Positions 39,280 through 48,244 of a stretch of 64,000 nucleotides of DNA are shown in pieces. Source of the stretch: Siniperca chuatsi (Eukaryota > Chordata > Actinopteri > Centrarchiformes > Sinipercidae); contig NC_058044.1 of the NCBI RefSeq assembly GCF_020085105.1, forward strand, positions 31,770,952-31,834,951. Direction: 5' to 3'. Numbering within the stretch: the stretch's first letter is position 1; each line of letters starts with the position of its first letter. The position numbers and the translations under genes are program-made. Below the pieces are notes generated by a model. It ran no database searches. It was given only the letters and a program-made list of their open reading frames with translations, and was not told where the DNA came from.

Positions 39280-40889
39280 CCACCAGCACACCACCAGGTC
39301 TCCTCGATACGGTAGAACCGGACTCCGGCCGGGTTACTCTTGTTTCTTGGCCTTCTCCTCCTCCTCCTCCTTCCACATCTTCCCTTCCATCCCCAGCCCA
39401 TCCTCCGCCTCCGCCACATTTTACATCGGAAGGCCTGAGACCTAGCTTGTTGGCCAACAGTAACCCGTACGCCGCAGGGTGCAGAGAGTCTTGCGTGAGC
39501 ATGATGTTGGTGACTGTGAGCGACGCATCCGGTTTTCGTCCGGACAGGCTGTCTGCGAACGTAACCCCGGACGTGTTCAGCAGCGAGACCAGCATACAAT
39601 GGAATACGTGCACGGGCGAACCGGACTCCAGTTCCCTCACAGTGTCCCTTTTGTTGTACTGGATGGTGTTGTGTCTCCTGTTGAACTGACTGAATCCGGA
39701 TAGCATGCTTCTCCAGAAATTGGTCCACATGCTCAACGTTTCCTCTAGATGGGCCACGCTGACCGAGGAGGGATAGCTGCACACCAGCTTAACGTCGGAT
39801 CCGAGCTCCGTCACGGGCCCGTCTTCGCCGCTCCCAGTCTCCGTCGCTGTGGATCGTTCCAACTGTTCCACTATCTTCTCGGCTGTACGCAGCAACCCGC
39901 GATCCTTACAGTCACACCTGAGTCGTTCCAACGCGAGGCGAGGGCACCTGGTTACCTCCCCGAGAAACTGGCGGACAATCAGAACCTCCTTACCGTCGGA
40001 GATCATAGAGGCCATCATCTTACTCAGACTGTGGGACACGCTGGCCAATTTGTGCTTGGAGAATGTGGTCCCGAGCCTGGAACGCAGAAACACATCGGGT
40101 AGCTCCGCGGCGTTTAGACCGAACATATCCCGCCGCTGGTCACTGGCCAGGATGCGGGATAGATTGTCGAGCAGAGGTTTGCCGAAAGCGTTGCCTTCGA
40201 CCGAAAGGCCGGTGCGCTGCTGCTCCCCGCGTGAGGAAATCATCACGTCGGCCAGGTGCGTCAGAGAAGAGCGATCGACGCCCGTGCTGGTGTACAGGTG
40301 TCTGGTCGAGGCTGCCGTGAGCCCCTGTATGATCCTCTTAAACAGAGTGGCCCAACTCTGTACCGTCGGGTGAACCCTCTTGGCCAAGGAGGAGAGCTCG
40401 GAACTCCCGGCTCGGCAGCCGTCCCACGCTGAAATGTGTCTGTAGAGGACCCCGTCAACTGAGACCGTGACCAGGTCCGTCTCTGTGTCGTAGAACGCGA
40501 GACACGCGGAGGCTCTGCACTCGGGCACGACCGGGCAGCGGCCGTGCTCAAACGTCTTCATTACGCCCCACAGGTTCACGGTGGCCATCTTGAGTTCAGT
40601 TTCCTTGATCGGATCACGTTTGAGCGCGCCGTCCCGTTCGACCCAATCTCGAATGATCCTGCACACACCAGAATTTGACGGAATTTGACATCAGCAGCGC
40701 CAGAGTGTCAGCTAGTCTATTGAGCGGCACGTCCAGCACCGCAGGCAGGGCACGCTCGTGAGCCTCCCGTTCCTGCACGGCTTCGGCCGCAGCGTTCGGG
40801 GGGCTGAGTCCGTCCGAGACCGTCCTGATGCAGCACGGTTCACCGTGCGGACCACCGCAGCCTCTGCCTCCACCTCCGCTACTGCACAT
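39188..40889 (-). pseudogene. Uncharacterised viral gene of about 565 codons with one frameshift
   Basis: ATG at 40,889 (MCSSGGGGRGCGG) opens a frame that reads LNRLADTLALLMSNSV near 40,690 and then shifts to the long frame continuing CRIIRDWVERDGALK to 39,188. The middle is helical and globular (RQFLGEVTRCPRLALERL; LEETLSMWTNFWRSML). The last 90 residues are Gly/Glu-rich and overlap the 3' end of the opposing gene. GGAATTTGACATCAG near 40,680 is next to a duplicated AATTTGACGG, a likely slippage site. Family not recognised. Confidence 0.5.
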
Positions 40890-40973
40890 TCCCACAACCG
40901 CCGATCTGCGGGCGGAGCGGCGAACGGACTGTCTCGCGGTTCTCTCGACTCTCCTCCGTTTATGACAACCGCT

Positions 40974-41486
40974 TTACGGCTGGGTGTCCTGGTCTTCGTC
41001 CTCGCGGCAGTCATCGGGTGTTCTGCGCGCCTCCTCGCAAACACTTGCGTTCGACGAGAGCAGAGTGGTGACAGTGGCCTTTCCCGACAAGCCTAGGCCC
41101 TGAGTTCTGAGTTTCTTCCAAGGTAAGAACAGGCACAGCACAAAGCCCGCCAACACGGTCCAGTGGACCATGTTCCTCAGGGTGGTTTTAATGTGCTCGC
41201 ACACGTGACTGGCCGAGTAGTAGGTAACGAGGTGTCATACCAGACAAGTTGCGCTCTCATTGTTGCTTCCCAGGATGTTGTAAAGCATCAGCTCCAAGGA
41301 AAGCGCAGGGCTGAACGTGTTTACGATCTCCTCCACGGCTATTGCCAACTGGGGGTCTTCGCTCACGTATACCCAGGACTCCACGTCACGGTGAATGGGG
41401 ATCAACCCGTATCGCCGATAATCCACGCTCCTCGAGGGACACCGCTCACAAGGACCATAGCGCTCTTGTCTTCTGAAGGTTTCCAA
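40974..41486 (-). pseudogene. Single-pass membrane protein gene with one in-frame stop
   Basis: One minus-strand frame spans 41,486-40,974 and is broken only by TGA at 41,235-41,237, one C-to-T step from CGA. Before the stop: VESWVYVSEDPQLAIAVEE and an NES sequon. After it: TLRNMVHW, then a clear membrane segment (TVLAGFVLCLFLPW) followed by basic KKLRTQG and an acidic end. This layout suits an envelope or membrane-anchored protein. No ATG lies near 41,486, where a TAG precedes, so the 5' part is lost or spliced. Family not recognised. Confidence 0.5.
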
Positions 41487-41702
41487 CTACCCCCGTCTTC
41501 TAAAGCGGCCTCTGCCAGTTGTTTTTCGCAATGTGACAACCGCTCTCCGCACTCGCCTCCCCCCCCCCGGGTCTCGGCCACAGTTTGCAGGTCCGATGGT
41601 TCTCGGTCCCTTCTGGTTAACGGTGCCAGGGCGCTTTTCTGTTACTTACAATACCCTCCCCCTGCCGCTATTTACCACCTACTTCTGAGACCAGTCTGTG
41701 GG

Positions 41703-42083
41703 ATGTTCTGGATGCTGTTTAAGGCCTTCTGTTGTCTGTGCAACAACAGGCGGAGCCTGAGCACGGTGCACGGCGGCGGTTATCAGTACCTGGACGACAG
41801 CGACAGCGACGAGGAAGACGACCACGCAACGATCCAGGCTCGTGTAGTTAAACTGTCCAAGCTGAAACGCAACGCGATCGACGCCACCACGGATGTCGTC
41901 GTTGCAGAAAATCTTCTGAGGCGACACGGAGACGATTCGAGCTTACTAATGTACCACGACAGGTGCACCGCGGAAATGCACAGGGCTCTAGATAAGCTCC
42001 CGCTGGCATCTCACGGGGCGCAGGTCACTAAGCTACATAGGCTGTGCGGGAAGAAACCCAGATACGAGCCCAGATTCGTCTAG
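41703..42083 (+). CDS. Small Cys-rich amino end/acidic-cluster protein, 126 residues
   Basis: ATG at 41,703 gives MFWMLFKAFCCLCNNRR, hydrophobic with three cysteines followed by basic residues, then an acidic cluster (LDDSDSDEEDDH at about residues 30-41), then a helical part ending in basic residues (KLHRLCGKKPRYEPRF). Membrane-proximal cysteines plus an acidic cluster is the layout of palmitoylated tegument proteins such as the UL11 class, but there is no Gly at position 2 for myristate, and I claim only resemblance. The open frame extends upstream to 41,163 but that part looks non-coding. It precedes the capsid gene by 130 bases. Confidence 0.5.
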   Translation: MFWMLFKAFCCLCNNRRSLSTVHGGGYQYLDDSDSDEEDDHATIQARVVKLSKLKRNAIDATTDVVVAENLLRRHGDDSSLLMYHDRCTAEMHRALDKLPLASHGAQVTKLHRLCGKKPRYEPRFV

Positions 42084-42215
42084 ATCGCCGCAGCGGGCCT
42101 CACCGCCGCGGAAAGGAACCCATCACCTGAAAGGAAGAAACAAACCCCTCTCAGCCGATCAACGCTCTGACATTGGAACAAACGGTGGTCTAGGTAAGAC
42201 AGCGCGCCTATCATC

Positions 42216-45200
42216 ATGAGTGTGGTAGCCATGGACCCCAGCAGCTACAAACTGAAGCCGCTGGAAGCGGTTTCGCGTTTGGTAAAGGCCCCCGCGTTCC
42301 TTGCCGACCCGAGCACGGCATTCGTGGACTACATCTACGATAGAATAATCAGACCCTCGGCCGCCAACAGTTCGATCTCGGCCGAGGCCTGTGAACCTGT
42401 TCAAGCAACAGAAAGACACCAGCCGCCTGCTCGCAGGGTTCGTGTACAAAATGATGGTCCCGGACGAAGCGGTGCCCACCGGTACGCGATTCTGCAAACG
42501 CTACGTGATCACGGACCAACGAGAGGCGCAGCAGGGCACCTACGACACCGTCAGCAACGGTGTGCAGACCCGAGAGTACAGCCAGGTTTTTCGGCACACG
42601 TCCAAGGTGCTCACGATGCAGTTCGGGAGTCTTCTGAGCGTCACGGTGAACTCGGCCGCGAAGGACCTGATCAGACGAGAGCTGGACAGAGTCAGTACGT
42701 CCTAGGAGCTCACCAGGACCATCGAGGTGCTCAGGTACTGCGCCGCGCAACCCACCTTGACGGACAGGATCGCGCAAAGGACCAAAACAGCGACTCGAGC
42801 GGAGAAACTGGACTCTATATTCGCGATGGCCGAACTCACCTGCGGCATGGTCAACGTGCAGCCCGGGTCCTTTGTCTGCGCGCTGGAAAACGCTCAAAGG
42901 GTCGTGGCGAGCGACGCGCCTGAAGTCCTCGTGGTCCGCGACACGCTGTTCCGCATCATATCCCAGAGGAGCATCAGCGGGCCGAGTTCTCAGATCGTCG
43001 TGAGCGAGGACGCCAAGCTTGTATCCGAGTTCACCGTGTACACCATGGCGAACGAGACCGCGTCAGGAACCGGCAAAGGGTACGCGTTTACCATGCGAGA
43101 AGTCGACTGGCACGCTCTGGGCGACAGAGACCTGCCCTTCTCAAACGACTCCTCTTTCCGAGACAGCGCGATCGAGATGAAGGTGAGCTACCTGCGACTC
43201 GGCGGCGGGGCCACCGAGAAAATCCCCATTGTGCACGTAGACGGAGTGCAGATGGAGCACGGCAGCGTTAGGGACACGTCCACGGAACACGGAAGGCCTT
43301 CTGCAACTCTCAAGGCTTCAAGTGGGAGTACTTCACGGTAGGCTGTATGCCGCCCGCGATGAATCAACTGGACCCGTCCCACGTGCTGTCTGCGGCGGAC
43401 ACCGACGAGATCAACTACAAGCAGCTAGCTCACCGATCGCCGGCCACGTCGTACCTACAGTGCGACGGAGCGGTCGTCGGCGTGACCCTTCGGAGCCTGC
43501 ACCCCGTAGGTAACCCGAAGGAGCTGTTCACAGAGCAGCGTCGGGCGAAGCTTCAAAACGAGGTGAATGCGCTCATGAGAAACGACCCTGGCGCGGTCCC
43601 CGTGGAGGACATTGCTCGGCTAGCTCGCAGCAGGGATTGGTACGAGAAGATAAAGAACCCCGCGTGCCTGCTCGAGGTCGACACCCGCCACATGGTGGTC
43701 CCGCAGCCTGCGAATAACCACACCGGACAGGGTGTCCCTCCGGAGCGCTGGACCGTCAGGTCCCGGGTGGCTCTCTTCAACTCCTCCGCCATGAACAGCA
43801 TCGAGAACGAAATCGCTCAGATCGGCAGCGAGCTGCTCACGCACTTCGGGGGTACGGAGCATGCCAAACGGTTAGCTTGCAACTTGACCTTCATAGAGCA
43901 GGGACTTTGTCACAGCCAAGGTCTGGCGGACATGCTAGAGCTCAGGGAAAACGTATGTCAGGGACAGAACGCCACGTTGAGGGAAGGGTGGACCACAGGC
44001 AGAGGGTATTGGTCGTGGGTATCTGACCCGATCTGCGCCGTTCACATGCGGCGGGCTCTTGCCGAGAAGGAGAGCGATCCGGGTATCAGCGCAGCCGAAC
44101 GTACCATTTTGGTGCAATTGGAAGAACTGTTCAACGGTGTGATGGGGCTGTTTAGGAGCGTACTGGGGAGCAGAACCAACTCCGTGATAGCTTACATGCC
44201 CGGCTGTTTCGTAACGGGAGCGGGTGAACAAAGAAACAGGGGCTATCCGGATAACTTTACCGCGGAAAAAGCGGACTATTGTAACCTCATGTACTGGATC
44301 ATCCTGGCGGTTCTAGGGGCTCGAGTGTTCTGCAACAAGTCCAGTCCGAACGGCGAGGTCCCACACGAGCGTCTCGAGGCACCAGAGTTGGAGATCGAGC
44401 TGAATCTGGGTAACAACCGCGGTCTCACGTTGACCGCCGAGTGCGCTTTCTCCAAGGTGCAGCCTCGTAATTGAGTCGACGTCAGCGAGTTGTTCGAGCC
44501 CACCGCGTTGACACACAAGTACTGTACCAACACCGGATTCAGCGAGACCTCGGTCGTCACCTACATGTGGGCGATCAGACTGCAAAGGCTGGCGGGGATA
44601 GGAAACACGTTGGCCAAGGTGTTGATGGGTATGCACTACAGCACCTTGCTGACTCACGCCACGATACGGGACCACTACGACACGAAATACTACTCGGGCA
44701 TGTCCTATCTCATGTTCCGAGGGGTGCGCTTCACGGGCTGCGGAGTCTCTCTCATGCGGCAAAAGTCCGCCCTGTACACACTGGGCACCGGTATCGTCTG
44801 CCAACCCACGAGTCACAACACGCACCAGGTGCACACCGTCAACCAGTACTGTGAGTCGGTAGTGATCCCGGAGACCTTGGACTCCCCTGGAGTGTACATC
44901 CCTAACCTGTACATGAAAGACGTGCGAGGCGGAGACGTGCACGTGAACACGGGCGGCCCCTTTGACATGGTGATCGCCGACGCGTTCAACGGGTTCTGTC
45001 CCGCATCCGACAGCGCGAGCGGCTACCGCAGACCCTACATCTTCACGAACGGACGCTCGGACAGACTCACCGGGTCCATCACGCAGGACCCGCTGATGCG
45101 AGCCAACGCTTACACGTGTATGCCCACGCTGCTTCGTCCTTCTCAGCTCCGCAATCGGAGCCAGACGCGCTAGGAGCAGACAACGGGACAAGGAGGATAG

Positions 45201-45537
45201 CAATCACAAGCTATTCTGCGAAACGCGGTATGTGGTGGAGTTCGAGAAGGGCGTGCTGGATCCTATCGGCGATCCTTTCAAGGATACCGTGGAGAGGGTG
45301 AACGGGGATAAGCTAGCCACGGACATAATGCAGTCGCAGCTGGGGGTGGCCCTGCGGTACTTACAGTATAGGGCTCACCTCGGACAAGAAACTCATGTGT
45401 GCCAGCGACGCCGCCACGGAAGCCCTGGTCGACAGGCTAGCCCCGCTAATCAGTGGAACCGGAATATTCTCGTGCAACCCGGTCCAGACCACGTGCCGTC
45501 TAATCAACCCCATATTCAGTAGGATACCGGTACTCTA
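42216..45537 (+). pseudogene. Major capsid protein gene, broken by stops and frameshifts
   Basis: About 1,100 codons on the plus strand, the length of alloherpesvirus major capsid proteins (shell-forming hexon and penton subunit). The amino part has the floor-region pattern GVQTREYSQVF followed by SKVLTMQFGSLLSVTV; the middle has RVALFNSSAMNSIENEI and the end a long globular tail. ATG at 42,216 or, in better context, 42,231. Breaks seen: frameshift near 42,385, TAG at 42,703, frameshift near 43,285, TGA at 44,472, a frameshift between 45,160 and 45,230, and one near 45,390. TAG and TGA fit CAG and CGA after C-to-T change. Poly(A) signal at 45,551. No function is possible in this state unless some breaks are read errors. 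Confidence 0.75.
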
Positions 45538-45550
45538 GGTGCCTTCAGTG

Positions 45551-45556
45551 AATAAA
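45551..45556 (+). terminator. Poly(A) signal AATAAA of the capsid gene
   Basis: GTGAATAAAAAAAATGG lies 14 bases after the end of the capsid reading (TAG at 45,535-45,537). Confidence 0.55.
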
Positions 45557-45637
45557 AAAAATGGACGAGCACAGTAACGCCGATCCGTAAGCTGGGATGT
45601 TGACACAGCGGGGCCCTGGCGTGCGACAAAACGGACC

Positions 45638-46189
45638 ATGTCGAGTAACGGACTATCACACAACGTAGCTCGGGGGCTATGCGCCTTAACCGACTTCATA
45701 CTCTCTTGCGGAGTAAACTTCTTCACCTCTCTGTACATGCATCCTATGGAACAGGAGCACACCCTGACTCTGATCAGAAAGAAAGAAGAGGCCGAGGTGG
45801 ACATTGCCATAAACACCGTATCTAGAGCGATAGCGGGGCTGGACGCTAACATAGCTCTACTCAGGGAAGCCGTGAACGCTACGCAGGGAGAACAGAGCGA
45901 GTGCGACAAGTTGACGAAGGAACTCCGTTCCACGGAGGCGGAGAGAGCGGATCTCCGTTACCTACTGGGGGCGCTCCAGGGACGGCTGGACGTGCGTAGG
46001 TTGATTGGGGCGGTAAAGACCTTGACAGACAACGTTTGTCTGCAACTCAACGCGTCCGCCTACATCAACAGGCAAGTGGTGACACTGGCTCTGCAGAGAG
46101 ATTTGGACGATACCAGTCAACCCGTTACCAGAGTGAGCGTTCGAGACGCATACCGGGACTATGACCCTATGAGGGGAGATATTGTATAA
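45638..46189 (+). CDS. Coiled-coil protein of 183 residues
   Basis: ATG at 45,638 in good context (ACCATGT). Residues 50-110 form a heptad-like helix (RKKEEAEVDIAINTVSRAI and on) flanked by a more hydrophobic amino end (LCALTDFILSCGVNFFTSL). The C-terminus, RDYDPMRGDIV, lies in a segment that is duplicated directly downstream. Position next to the capsid gene suggests a virion-assembly role, but this is only context. Intact frame. Poly(A) signals at 46,320 and about 46,489. Confidence 0.55.
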   Translation: MSSNGLSHNVARGLCALTDFILSCGVNFFTSLYMHPMEQEHTLTLIRKKEEAEVDIAINTVSRAIAGLDANIALLREAVNATQGEQSECDKLTKELRSTEAERADLRYLLGALQGRLDVRRLIGAVKTLTDNVCLQLNASAYINRQVVTLALQRDLDDTSQPVTRVSVRDAYRDYDPMRGDIV

Positions 46190-46292
46190 CATGTGTTGCA
46201 TATGTACCGTTACCAGAGTGAGCCTTTGAGACCCATGCCGGGACTATGACCTTATGAGGGGAGCGATTGTGTATGTGTTGCATATGTACCTT
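46112..46292. repeat. Imperfect tandem duplication of about 88 bp across a gene end
   Basis: CGTTACCAGAGTGAGCGTTC ... GACTATGACCCTATGAGGGG ... TGTTGCATATGTACC occurs at 46,120-46,206 and again, with changes, at 46,208-46,290. The second copy is downstream of the stop codon. Confidence 0.8.
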
Positions 46293-46553
46293 GTGTGTGG
46301 TGGGGGGTATCTGTAATCAAATAAACACATTGTCCTCCGGTCACGGCTGGCGTTGTATGTGTGTATATATATGAGTGTTATATCTGCAAACACTGTGACA
46401 TGGGTAACCGGGATGTTAGAAGTCCTCTTGTGCCAATATTGTGTATCGCAAGGGCCACTATTGCCACTTGCGTCTATGTGTTTCAGTTCAATAAAGCTGC
46501 TCATTGCACATCACCGTTGTACACACACAGAAGACAGGTACACACTACAGTCC

Positions 46554-47486
46554 CTAGGAAACGCGGGATGTACCGTCCCAGGCCACTTCAATACTCTTCC
46601 CAGATCCCGCAATGAACGTACACTTGTAGCCGACGGTGTCCGATGAAGGAACGGTTACCGCGCTTCTCATCTGGAAGGTACCGTCACCGTTCGGTAAAAC
46701 ATCCGTAGTCCAGGTGTCATCGCTGTCCAGAACAACATTATCCTTCGATATCTGGAGACCAATGTCCTGCGACGTAAATCCGGTCGCGAGGCATGTCAGA
46801 GTTATGGGTCGATTGATGCCGGACCGTGTAGCATACACAAACACCTTCGGGGAACAGTGTGCACCGTCTTTCGTTTTCCACTCCAGGAACTTACTTAAGG
46901 TCCCCATGCATGTTTTAGTAAAGAAGGTATACATGTAGTCCACAGAAACTTTTGTATCAACCACACCAGCACCATTCCACATACGTGCTGTGTATTCAGC
47001 TACAGGAGTATGAGCAATCCAGAATATGTTATGTAAGTCATAGGATACGAAGGGCTTCCCATCATACAAGTACGCATCCACCCCGCTGTGGAACCCCAGC
47101 GTTCCGTCATCCCGCTTGTACGCACGGCATCCATGCATCCATTGTAGAACATGAACATCGGAATCATTGTGTTGCATACGTGTCCGCAGGATAGATAAGG
47201 CTGTTTGTATATGAACCCGCTTTAGCATTCGAGATGTGGTACCAGATCGCCAGTATTCAGGCGTAGTGTATTTTGCCATCCACCCTTGTTTCGGGACCCT
47301 TACCCGAGTATCGCTGTCATAGTGGTCAATCGCTATGCCGTCCAGCAGAGTCATGGCTGAGAACTCTGGAATGTCTGCTCTGGCAACAGGTGTAGACAGA
47401 CCGATGTATATGTACATGAGGGTGTGCATCTCGCAGTGTACCGCGACCGCAGTTGACAAAAGGATCAAGAGCGCAGTACCAAACAT
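46554..47486 (-). CDS. MHC class I-like glycoprotein, no membrane anchor in this exon
   Basis: ATG at 47,486 opens 310 codons: signal peptide (FGTALLILLSTAVAVHC), then alpha-1 with TPEYWRSGT, alpha-2 with the paired cysteines (QWMHGC and KTCMGTLSKFLEW) and YDGKPFVSYDL, then an Ig C1-type alpha-3 with LTCLATGF and GYKCTF. These are class I landmarks of fish type. In cells class I presents peptide; viral relatives engage inhibitory receptors or bind beta-2-microglobulin, so immune evasion is likely but inferred. Alpha-1 to alpha-3 lie in one exon, unlike host genes, which suggests capture from mRNA. It stops after VAWDGTSRVS without a membrane segment; a GACG/GTACAT donor at the usual alpha-3 boundary could lead to one. 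TATA-like sequence near 47,526. Confidence 0.85.
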   Translation of the reverse strand: MFGTALLILLSTAVAVHCEMHTLMYIYIGLSTPVARADIPEFSAMTLLDGIAIDHYDSDTRVRVPKQGWMAKYTTPEYWRSGTTSRMLKRVHIQTALSILRTRMQHNDSDVHVLQWMHGCRAYKRDDGTLGFHSGVDAYLYDGKPFVSYDLHNIFWIAHTPVAEYTARMWNGAGVVDTKVSVDYMYTFFTKTCMGTLSKFLEWKTKDGAHCSPKVFVYATRSGINRPITLTCLATGFTSQDIGLQISKDNVVLDSDDTWTTDVLPNGDGTFQMRSAVTVPSSDTVGYKCTFIAGSGKSIEVAWDGTSRVS

Positions 47487-47523
47487 GTTGTCAGGAGCGG
47501 AGACCGAGTTGTTCAGTTAGAGG

Positions 47524-47541
47524 AGCATATATATGCATATA
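47524..47541 (-). promoter_or_regulatory. TATA-like sequence upstream of the MHC-like gene
   Basis: GAGCATATATATGCATATAC lies about 40-55 bases upstream of the ATG at 47,486 and reads as TATA on the minus strand. Confidence 0.4.
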
Positions 47542-47664
47542 CCTCCACAGGTTTCCGTTGCACATAGACTAACCCATATCAGACCCGCCATATACAACCA
47601 CCCATCCACCCGGAGCCCGTAACAACCAACCACCGTCCGAGCGCGCCGACGTAAGGGTTTCCAG

Positions 47665-47875
47665 AGCCACAGTCCCCGACCGTAAGTCTACGGGATCCGA
47701 ATCGAGCGTAACGAAACCCAACGGCCTTAGCCCTCATAGCCACAGTCCCCGACCGTAAGTCTACGGGATCCGAATCGAGCGTAACGAAACCCAACGGCCG
47801 TAGCCCTCATAGCCACAGTCCCCGACCGTAAGTCTACGGGATCCGAAGCGAGCGTAATGAAACCCAACGGCCATA
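47665..47875. repeat. Three 73-bp tandem units with a dyad, between divergent ends
   Basis: Three near-identical units begin AGCCACAGTCCCCGACCGTA at 47,665, 47,738 and 47,811. Each contains the perfect dyad CCGTA-AGTC-TACGG (first at 47,680-47,693). A degenerate relative (CCGTAAAGGTATGG) lies near 47,948. The block is in the gene-free interval 47,542-48,136, upstream of the MHC-like gene and past the 3' end of the nuclease gene. Confidence 0.85.
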
Positions 47876-48136
47876 CAACCACTGACAGTCGCCTGAGCGA
47901 TTCGATCACAGGAGTAGCAGAGTCAAACGGAGCTAGGTACAGTCCAACCGTAAAGGTATGGGAGCATAGAGCGGAGTGTCTCTGATGTAAGGGAGACTGT
48001 CAAGGATGCAACAGATCTGAATCCCCGTATTGCTGTTAGATCGCACTCAGGTCCATGTGCGCCGTTACCCGCCCCAGTACACATAAACAAGACACAAAAA
48101 CTATTCAGACACATTGGATGGGATGAATGTAGTCAC

Positions 48137-48142
48137 TTTATT
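48137..48142 (-). terminator. Poly(A) signal of the XPG/FEN-like gene
   Basis: TTTATT on the plus strand (AATAAA on the minus) about 100 bases past the end of the nuclease frame at 48,245. Confidence 0.5.
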
Positions 48143-48244
48143 GTACACACATAGCATACAGTAAACGCACAATACATAGACCCGGAATGAATACGCCATA
48201 GCGGGCGAATACGTATACAGCAACCAACAGTCCCCAGTAGACAT

